7,408 nucleotides of DNA from Pseudomonadota bacterium (lineage in GTDB: Bacteria; Desulfobacterota; Anaeroferrophillalia; Anaeroferrophillales; Anaeroferrophillaceae): NCBI GenBank assembly GCA_011042595.1, contig DQWO01000339.1, positions 1-7,408 on the forward strand, read 5' to 3'. Below the pieces are notes generated by a model, which was not told where the DNA came from, ran no database searches, and saw nothing but the letters and a program-made list of their open reading frames with translations. The position numbers were made by a program, and so were the translations under genes. Positions 1-4,345 of the stretch are shown here, piece after piece. Numbering within the stretch: the stretch's first letter is position 1; every line of letters begins with the position of its first letter.

Positions 1-16
1 GCCGTCCATGGCCGGC
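1..16. repeat. Short near-palindrome at the left edge
   Basis: Sixteen bases centred on CCATGG form an inverted repeat: the outer GCCG pairs with CGGC, and only one T/C pair in each arm fails to match. It sits 11 bases before a second, larger palindrome and is probably part of the same non-coding repeat element. It touches the window edge, so its true extent is unknown. Confidence 0.35.
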
Positions 17-27
17 TTCCGAGGCGT

Positions 28-64
28 CCGCCGCGAATCACCATCACGGTGATTCGTTCGGCGG
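28..64. repeat. Strong palindrome, probable interspersed repeat (REP-like)
   Basis: A 9-bp perfect stem (CGAATCACC at 34-42 against GGTGATTCG at 48-56) has a 5-base loop. It is extended by a 6-bp GC stem (CCGCCG at 28-33 against CGGCGG at 59-64), with two unpaired T at 57-58. The hairpin is not followed by a T run, so it is not a classic intrinsic terminator in either direction. It lies about 100 bp upstream of trmJ and is more GC-rich than the flanking non-coding DNA. The two-palindrome arrangement resembles interspersed palindromic repeats, but copy number cannot be judged from this window. The remaining bases (65-165) show no recognisable gene; they hold AT-rich sequence before trmJ (137-147), with no convincing promoter pair. 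Confidence 0.5.
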
Positions 65-165
65 CCAAAACCGCTATGAGCCAAGCCCGAACATCCTGTA
101 ATGTACCCCTGGTAATGCAAGTCAGAAAGTTGAGTGAATTATATTAGTACTTTCGGAATAACAAA

Positions 166-933
166 ATGACTCCTACAGAAAATATCAACAAACAAAATGC
201 CGTGTTGTCAGAGATTGCTATTGTCCTGGTCAAACCAAAACTGGATGAAAATGTTGGCGCCGTTGCCCGGGCAATGAAAAACTTTTCTCTCAGTAAACTG
301 ATTCTGGTAGCTCCACAATGCGATCACCTGACTGAACGGTCCCGACGTCGTTCCTGTGCCGCTGATGACCTGCTTGAGCAGGCACTGTGTGTCGATGATC
401 TGGCCACTGCATTGAAGGATTTTCCCATGGTTGTGGGTGCTACCGCTCGCCAGGGGAAATATTGTCTGCCCCTCTATACACCAGCGGAAATTGCGGAAAA
501 AACAACAGAATTAGGTTCCCAGGTACCGGTGGCCCTGGTTTTCGGTCGCGAAGATTTTGGCCTTGATCGAGTTTCCCGCCGGCAATGCCACTATCTGAGC
601 AGTATACCGGTTAACCCCGCTTTCAGTTCGTTGAATTTATCCCAGGCGGTATTGCTTTATTGTTATGAATTATTCCGTCAACATGGCAGTCATCTTCCTT
701 CCCTGCCGGCCAGGGACTATGCCAATCATAATGAGTTGGAAGGGATGTATGCCCATACACGAAAAACCCTGCAGTCAACCAACTTCTTTGATGTTGAAAA
801 TCCTGATCATTTAATGGAGTATATCCGGCGTTTATTTGGCCGCGTACAGATGAGTAAACGTGAAGTTAATATAATCAGGGGAATTATGCACCTTATTGAT
901 AAGCTGAAGAAGAAAACGGAATCCCTTCAGTGA
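166..933 (+). CDS. trmJ: tRNA (cytidine/uridine-32-2'-O)-methyltransferase TrmJ
   Basis: This SPOUT-class (SpoU/TrmH superfamily) RNA methyltransferase would use S-adenosylmethionine to methylate the 2'-hydroxyl of nucleotide 32 in the tRNA anticodon loop; it is cytoplasmic and dimeric in known members. The 255 residues are close to the roughly 245 of E. coli TrmJ. SPOUT motif 1 is at residues 26-37 (N29, G31 and R35 in the ENVGAVAR segment). Motif 2 is at 124-133 (VFGREDFGL), and motif 3 at 155-162 (SLNLSQAV) forms the knotted SAM pocket. A C-terminal helical extension (about 190-250) with the pattern SKREVNIIRGIMH is typical of TrmJ rather than of other SpoU proteins. The ATG at 166 has only a weak GGA (155-157) upstream. 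The gene stands alone on its strand, and its last 7 bases overlap the end of the convergent VWA gene. TrmJ identity is likely; a related SpoU methylase of other specificity is the main alternative. Confidence 0.9.
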   Translation: MTPTENINKQNAVLSEIAIVLVKPKLDENVGAVARAMKNFSLSKLILVAPQCDHLTERSRRRSCAADDLLEQALCVDDLATALKDFPMVVGATARQGKYCLPLYTPAEIAEKTTELGSQVPVALVFGREDFGLDRVSRRQCHYLSSIPVNPAFSSLNLSQAVLLYCYELFRQHGSHLPSLPARDYANHNELEGMYAHTRKTLQSTNFFDVENPDHLMEYIRRLFGRVQMSKREVNIIRGIMHLIDKLKKKTESLQ

Positions 934-2102
934 GCCTTCCGGGTCAACTCAACCATCGCTGATTCAAGTCCTTCCAACGAAAGCTGGTACATGGGAAAGA
1001 GGTTGGCAATCGCACTGACTGTCGGATGCTGCCAATAGCGGGGTGGGTTTGGATTCAACCAGACAACGTTGCGAAAATGGTTGGCGATTCTTTCCAGCCA
1101 GACGATGCCGGCGGTTTCGTTGCGGTCATAATAGTCAATGATACCGTTTTCCATGAACAATTCATAGGGCGCCATGCTGGCGTCACCGACGATGACCACT
1201 TTATAGGAACTGTTCAGATTTTTCAGCAGCTGGGCGGTGGAAACCCGTTCACCATATTCCATGCCGGCATTCAGGTGGTCATAAATGCAGTTGTGGAAAT
1301 AGTAATAACGAAATTTTTTGAAATGATTGACTGAATTGGCGGCGGAAAACAAGCGGTTGACCATCTGGGCATAGGGCAGCATGGACCCTCCAGCATCCAT
1401 GAGCAGCAGCATTTTAACATCATTTTTCCGTTCGGGATGATATACCAGTTCGATCTCGCCGGCATTTCTGCAGGTCTGATCAATGCTTTCATCAATATCA
1501 AGTTCAAGTAGATTTCCGCTGCGACGCAGATGCCGGAGTTTTTTCATCGCAACTTTCATCTGCCGGACATCAAGGGTGACATCTTTGCGGTATTGGCGAA
1601 ATTTACGGGCGGTGGCAATTTTAACCGCGCTTAAGTTATTGCTTTCGCCGCCTACCCGGATGCCGCCCGGGTGAACGCCGCTGTGTCCATAGGGAGAAGT
1701 TCCCCCGGTTCCGATCCAGTTTGCTCCGCCATTATGGCGTTCTTTTTGCTCCTTCAGTTTATCCTCAAACATCTTTTTCAGGGTTTCCCAATCATGCTGG
1801 GGCAGTGATGACAGGTCCACCGAATCACGATGACGTTTCAGGGTTTCTTCACTGAGCCATTTAAGGAGTTCATCAAATAACTCTTCCGGAACTTCCAGGC
1901 CGGTAAAGAATTCCCTGAAGGCCAGGTCGTACTGGTCATAAAAATTTTCTGACTTGACCAGCAGTGAACGGGCCAGGTAGTAAAAACTCAACAGGTTGTT
2001 GCCGGCAAAGCCTTTTTCCATGGCTTGCAGCATTGCCAGCCATTCAGTCAGACTTACGGGTACTTTGTAGGCTTTGAGGGTGTAGAAAAATTGAGTAAAC
2101 AT
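927..2102 (-). CDS. CoxE-like VWA-domain protein, partner of MoxR ATPase
   Basis: This 391-residue cytoplasmic protein has no signal peptide or membrane segment. The N-terminal part (1-120) is helical and charged. A glycine-rich linker (about 125-152) and a basic segment (about 165-195) follow, then a von Willebrand factor A domain (about 228-350). The metal-ion adhesion site appears as DAGGSM at 236-241 (D236, S240), with a later acidic residue in VGDASM (D307); the first serine of the usual DxSxS is glycine. The tail, with WLNPNPPRYW at about 348-357 and LFPMYQLSLEGL, is typical of this CoxE-like family. Such proteins pair with MoxR AAA+ ATPases as substrate adaptors for metal insertion or complex maturation; here the client is unknown. 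The gene lies 21 bp after moxR, in the same reading frame. It has no clear Shine-Dalgarno before ATG 2102, so translation is probably coupled to moxR. Its 3' end overlaps trmJ by 7 bp. Confidence 0.85.
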   Translation of the reverse strand: MFTQFFYTLKAYKVPVSLTEWLAMLQAMEKGFAGNNLLSFYYLARSLLVKSENFYDQYDLAFREFFTGLEVPEELFDELLKWLSEETLKRHRDSVDLSSLPQHDWETLKKMFEDKLKEQKERHNGGANWIGTGGTSPYGHSGVHPGGIRVGGESNNLSAVKIATARKFRQYRKDVTLDVRQMKVAMKKLRHLRRSGNLLELDIDESIDQTCRNAGEIELVYHPERKNDVKMLLLMDAGGSMLPYAQMVNRLFSAANSVNHFKKFRYYYFHNCIYDHLNAGMEYGERVSTAQLLKNLNSSYKVVIVGDASMAPYELFMENGIIDYYDRNETAGIVWLERIANHFRNVVWLNPNPPRYWQHPTVSAIANLFPMYQLSLEGLESAMVELTRKAH

Positions 2103-2123
2103 GGAATTATCAGAATCGCAAAA

Positions 2124-2978
2124 TCAGCGTAAAAAAGATGGGCGGCGAATGGATCTTGTGTCAGTTTCCCCATTAGCCACTTGATGATAATCCTGTTCAT
2201 TCTTTAATAAAGCTCCGAGAAATGGAAGTTCCCGGCCAATATCCTTGGGTCGGGTTCCGGAGGCAACCAGGACCTTGATCCAGTCGATGAGCTCACTGGT
2301 GGAAGGTTTTTTTCGTAAATTATCAAGCTCCCGCAGGCTGAAAAAAGCCTCCACCGCTTCCTTCATTATTTTTTCTTCCAGGTTGGGGAAATGTACTTTG
2401 ACAATATCATTCATAAACGCGGCATCAGGAAATTGGATATAATGAAAGACGCAGCGGCGCAGAAAAGCGTCAGGCAACTCTTTTTCAGCATTACTGGTAA
2501 TAATTATTACCGGCCGATGACGGGCACTGACAGTTTCCGCGGTTTCCGGGATATAAAATTTCATTTCATCCAGTTCAGTCAGCAGGTCATTGGGAAATTC
2601 GATATCGGCCTTATCAATTTCATCGATAAGTAATACCACCCGTTTCGGGCTGGTAAATGCCTGTCCCAATTTTCCATGTTTTATATAATGCTTTATATCG
2701 GAGATGTCATGATCACCAAAGCGGGCGTCGTTAAGACGCTGAACGGTATCATAAATATAAAGGCCATCCTGGGCCTTTGTTGTTGACTTGATGGTCCAGA
2801 CCAGCAGATCGGTTTCAAGGCCTTCGCTTATGCTGGAGGCCAGCAGGGTTTTTCCGGTTCCCGGCTCACCTTTGATCAGTAAAGGCCGTCCCAGAGCGAT
2901 GGCCACATTAACATCATTCTGTAATGCCCGTGAGGCAATATAATCTCCGGTTCCACAATATTGTTCAAAATTCTGCAT
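2124..2978 (-). CDS. MoxR-family AAA+ ATPase
   Basis: This is a 284-residue AAA+ ATPase, the usual length of a compact MoxR/CoxD-type protein. Walker A is GEPGTGKT at 37-44. Walker B is VVLLIDE at 114-120, continuing into IDKA. Sensor 1 is in ITSN (160-163), and the arginine-finger region is AFLRRC (171-176). A helical lid follows from about 190 to the end. Family members form hexameric rings that use ATP to remodel, activate or metallate a client protein, with a VWA protein as adaptor. The immediately downstream CoxE-like VWA gene supports this role, though no client such as a CO dehydrogenase is nearby. ATG 2976-2978 is preceded by a good Shine-Dalgarno (AAGGAA at 2984-2989, spacing 5) and a plausible promoter in the palindromic region upstream. 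The ATPase assignment is secure; the biological process is not. Confidence 0.92.
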   Translation of the reverse strand: MQNFEQYCGTGDYIASRALQNDVNVAIALGRPLLIKGEPGTGKTLLASSISEGLETDLLVWTIKSTTKAQDGLYIYDTVQRLNDARFGDHDISDIKHYIKHGKLGQAFTSPKRVVLLIDEIDKADIEFPNDLLTELDEMKFYIPETAETVSARHRPVIIITSNAEKELPDAFLRRCVFHYIQFPDAAFMNDIVKVHFPNLEEKIMKEAVEAFFSLRELDNLRKKPSTSELIDWIKVLVASGTRPKDIGRELPFLGALLKNEQDYHQVANGETDTRSIRRPSFLR

Positions 2979-2983
2979 GATTT

Positions 2984-2989
2984 TTCCTT
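2984..2989 (-). promoter_or_regulatory. Ribosome binding site of moxR
   Basis: Read on the minus strand the bases are AAGGAA, five bases before ATG 2978. This supports the chosen start of the MoxR ATPase and contrasts with the absence of such a site before the downstream VWA gene. Confidence 0.7.
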
Positions 2990-3021
2990 AATTTTTGATT
3001 GGTTAATGGTTAATATTTAAA

Positions 3022-3051
3022 ACTATAATGAACAAAAAGGCCATTTTTCAA
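3022..3051 (-). promoter_or_regulatory. Candidate sigma-70 promoter for moxR-VWA
   Basis: On the minus strand a -35-like TTGAAA (3046-3051) is 18 bp from a -10-like TATAGT (3022-3027); each matches five of six consensus bases. The -35 box lies in the centre of the palindrome 3036-3062. A perfect TATAAT also reads on the plus strand at 3024-3029 but has only a poor -35 partner (TTGGTT at 2999-3004, 19 bp away). A tandem GGTTAAT GGTTAAT (3001-3014) follows the moxR -10. The promoter call is from base matches only. Confidence 0.45.
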
Positions 3052-3062
3052 AAATAGCCTTT
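3036..3062. repeat. AT-rich palindrome in the divergent moxR/hfq promoter region
   Basis: AAAGGC (3036-3041) pairs with GCCTTT (3057-3062), and ATTTTT (3043-3048) pairs with AAAAAT (3050-3055) around a single central C. The only mismatch is C3042/A3056. The symmetry is centred on the putative moxR -35 box. It could be an operator for a dimeric regulator, or a hairpin at the 5' end of a longer hfq transcript. It is unlikely to be a terminator, because it lies between two divergent gene starts rather than after a gene. Confidence 0.5.
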
Positions 3063-3106
3063 ACTTTATCCTTGCACCTTGAATCTCTTTTCCGATACTA
3101 TCATAT

Positions 3107-3115
3107 TGTTATGAT
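3107..3115 (+). promoter_or_regulatory. Candidate extended -10 promoter for hfq
   Basis: TG-T-TATGAT reads as an extended -10 element with five of six matches to TATAAT, 28 bases before the hfq ATG, giving a short leader of about 20 bases. The -35 region is weak. An alternative pair is TTGAAT (3079-3084) with CATATT (3102-3107) at 17-bp spacing. Confidence 0.3.
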
Positions 3116-3131
3116 AACTGCAATTCTAATC

Positions 3132-3136
3132 AGGGG
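3132..3136 (+). promoter_or_regulatory. Ribosome binding site of hfq
   Basis: AGGGG lies six bases before ATG 3143, in good position and strength. It fixes the hfq start, which also places the conserved N-terminal QDQFLN segment at residues 9-14 as expected for Hfq. Confidence 0.65.
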
Positions 3137-3142
3137 TAAAGG

Positions 3143-3406
3143 ATGAGCAAACAGATGGTCAACGTTCAGGATCAGTTCCTCAACCGGATTCGGCGTGAAA
3201 GAATACGGGTAACCATTGATCTGGTCAGCGGCTCGCGTGGAGAAGGTATGGTTACCAGTTTTGATAATTTCTGTCTTATACTTAATGACGGCTACACCAG
3301 TCATTTGATTTATAAACATGCGGTGTCAATGATCAGCCCCCAGGGAGACGGGACCGGGGGGCTGAAAAATTTTGGGGTGGAATCCGGGTTTGAAACATCA
3401 TCGTGA
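3143..3406 (+). CDS. hfq: RNA chaperone Hfq (divergent distal face)
   Basis: Hfq forms a hexameric Sm-like ring that helps small RNAs pair with mRNAs. The 87-residue product carries the Sm1 fold (about 8-45) with NVQDQFLN at the start and SFD at 39-41, and the Sm2 motif IYKHAVS at 56-62. Proximal-face residues (Q9, D10, F40, F43, K58, H59, by alignment to E. coli Q8, D9, F39, F42, K56, H57) and the rim arginines R17, R18 and R20 are kept. The distal face is not: D26 replaces the aromatic Tyr25, and SRGE (31-34) replaces the usual IKLQ. There is also one extra residue in the loop before Sm2. The tail (67-87) is short and Gly/Ser-rich. The gene is first in an apparent operon with xerD, which begins inside its 3' end. 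Identity as Hfq or an Hfq-like protein is strong; full canonical function is less sure. Confidence 0.9.
   Translation: MSKQMVNVQDQFLNRIRRERIRVTIDLVSGSRGEGMVTSFDNFCLILNDGYTSHLIYKHAVSMISPQGDGTGGLKNFGVESGFETSS
3333..3365 (+). promoter_or_regulatory. GC-rich hairpin at the hfq-xerD junction
   Basis: TCAGCCCCC (3333-3341) pairs perfectly with GGGGGCTGA (3357-3365), giving a 9-bp stem with a 15-base loop inside the last codons of hfq. It ends just before the xerD ribosome-binding region (3376-3381) and both possible TTG starts. It is followed by four A and then four T rather than a direct T run, so it is a poor intrinsic terminator. Ribosomes finishing hfq would melt it, so it may serve translational coupling or set hfq/xerD stoichiometry; that role is inference. 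Confidence 0.4.
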
Positions 3407-4316
3407 TTTATCACTGAAACTGGATGAGCTGCAACAGATATTTTTGGATTACCTGGCTATGGAGCGGGGATTGTCCCCCCGTACCATTGAGGCCTACCGG
3501 GGAGATTTAAAACATTTTGGAGCCTACGTGGCCACGCTGGAAATAAGCTCACTGGACGATTTGACTATAACCCAGCTGAGTCACTACCAGTTTCTGCTAC
3601 ACAAGTCCTATGCCCCGGTAAGTATCCGGCGCAAACTATCAGCGCTGAAGATGTTTTTTCGTTTTCTCCGCGGTCGGGAACTTATTGCCAGTAATCCGTT
3701 GCTGAACCTGGAAACCCCACGTATGGGAAGAACTTTACCGCCGGTTATTTCTGTTGAGGAGGTTCAACAACTGCTGGCATCACCGAATCATGATACCGTT
3801 CTGGGACGTCGGGACCAGGTAATGCTGCAGGTTTTATATGCAACCGGGGTTCGGGTTTCCGAACTGGTTTCCTTGCGTTTGCTCCAGATGAATTTTAATC
3901 TCGGGGTGATCAGCGTTATTGGCAAAGGGGATAAGGAGCGTTTGATTCCCCTGCCTTTTGGAGTGCTGGGAGAAATAGTCGATTATCTGCAGGAAACCCG
4001 GCCGAAGCTGCTCAAACACCGTCATAGTGAATATCTTTTTCTCAATCGTTCCGGAAAACCTTTGAGTCGGGAGGGATTCTGGAAAAACATTGTCCGGTAT
4101 GCAAAAAAGGCCGGAATCCGCCGGAAAGTCTATCCTCATCTTTTGCGTCATGCGTTTGCCAGCCATATGCTTGCCGGAGGTGCCGATTTACGGGTGGTGC
4201 AAAGTTTACTGGGCCATGCCGATCTCTCCACTACCCAGATATATACCCATGTTGACAGTAAACGTTTATGGCAGGTATATCGACAATTTCATCCTCGAGA
4301 GCAGCTGGATAAATAA
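3390..4316 (+). CDS. xerD: Site-specific tyrosine recombinase XerD
   Basis: XerD cuts and rejoins DNA at dif to resolve chromosome dimers, normally with XerC and under FtsK control. From TTG 3390 the protein has 308 residues, the usual XerC/D length. The N-terminal core-binding domain (about 8-95) contains the FLDYL and RGLSPRTIEAYRGDL elements. The catalytic domain (about 115-300) has R155 (ATGVRVSEL), K179 (GKGDKER), H250 and R253 (HLLRHAFASH), H276 (LLGHADLS) and nucleophile Y285 (TTQIYTHV). All catalytic residues are present. GFWK, TTQIYTHV and the terminal HPRE favour XerD over XerC. No ATG start is available upstream of the conserved part. TTG 3390 has GGTGGA (3376-3381) eight bases before it; TTG 3372 (314 residues) is the alternative. 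The gene overlaps hfq by 17 bp, which suggests coupled translation. No mobile-element context is seen, so it is a housekeeping Xer rather than an integrase. Confidence 0.9.
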   Translation: MKHHRDLSLKLDELQQIFLDYLAMERGLSPRTIEAYRGDLKHFGAYVATLEISSLDDLTITQLSHYQFLLHKSYAPVSIRRKLSALKMFFRFLRGRELIASNPLLNLETPRMGRTLPPVISVEEVQQLLASPNHDTVLGRRDQVMLQVLYATGVRVSELVSLRLLQMNFNLGVISVIGKGDKERLIPLPFGVLGEIVDYLQETRPKLLKHRHSEYLFLNRSGKPLSREGFWKNIVRYAKKAGIRRKVYPHLLRHAFASHMLAGGADLRVVQSLLGHADLSTTQIYTHVDSKRLWQVYRQFHPREQLDK

Positions 4317-4345
4317 GTTCATTTCCCTATTGAGATGCCCTTACT

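Noticed and set aside
1..150. Open plus-strand frame from base 1 to a TAG at 148-150 that could be the C-terminus of an upstream gene
   Set aside because: The translation is not recognisable, is rich in Arg and Pro from the palindromic repeat, and spans two strong inverted repeats. It is more likely non-coding.
1026..1674. Plus-strand and alternate minus-strand open frames inside the VWA gene
   Set aside because: They lie within a well-supported VWA coding sequence and have no recognisable domains or good ribosome binding sites.
2103..2126. Selenocysteine codon joining moxR and the VWA gene
   Set aside because: No SECIS-like hairpin is evident just after the TGA, MoxR ends at its normal length, and the VWA protein starts naturally at its own ATG.
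3101..3319. Minus-strand 72-codon frame opposite hfq
   Set aside because: It is antisense to a clearly conserved Hfq, has no recognisable motif, and covers the hfq promoter and ribosome binding site.
3357..3373. Intrinsic terminator after the hfq hairpin
   Set aside because: The stem is followed by AAAA before only four T, lies inside hfq, and the operon clearly continues into xerD.
3390..4316. Integrase of a mobile element
   Set aside because: The sequence has XerD-specific signatures and sits in a housekeeping operon, with no att-like repeats, tRNA or phage genes nearby.
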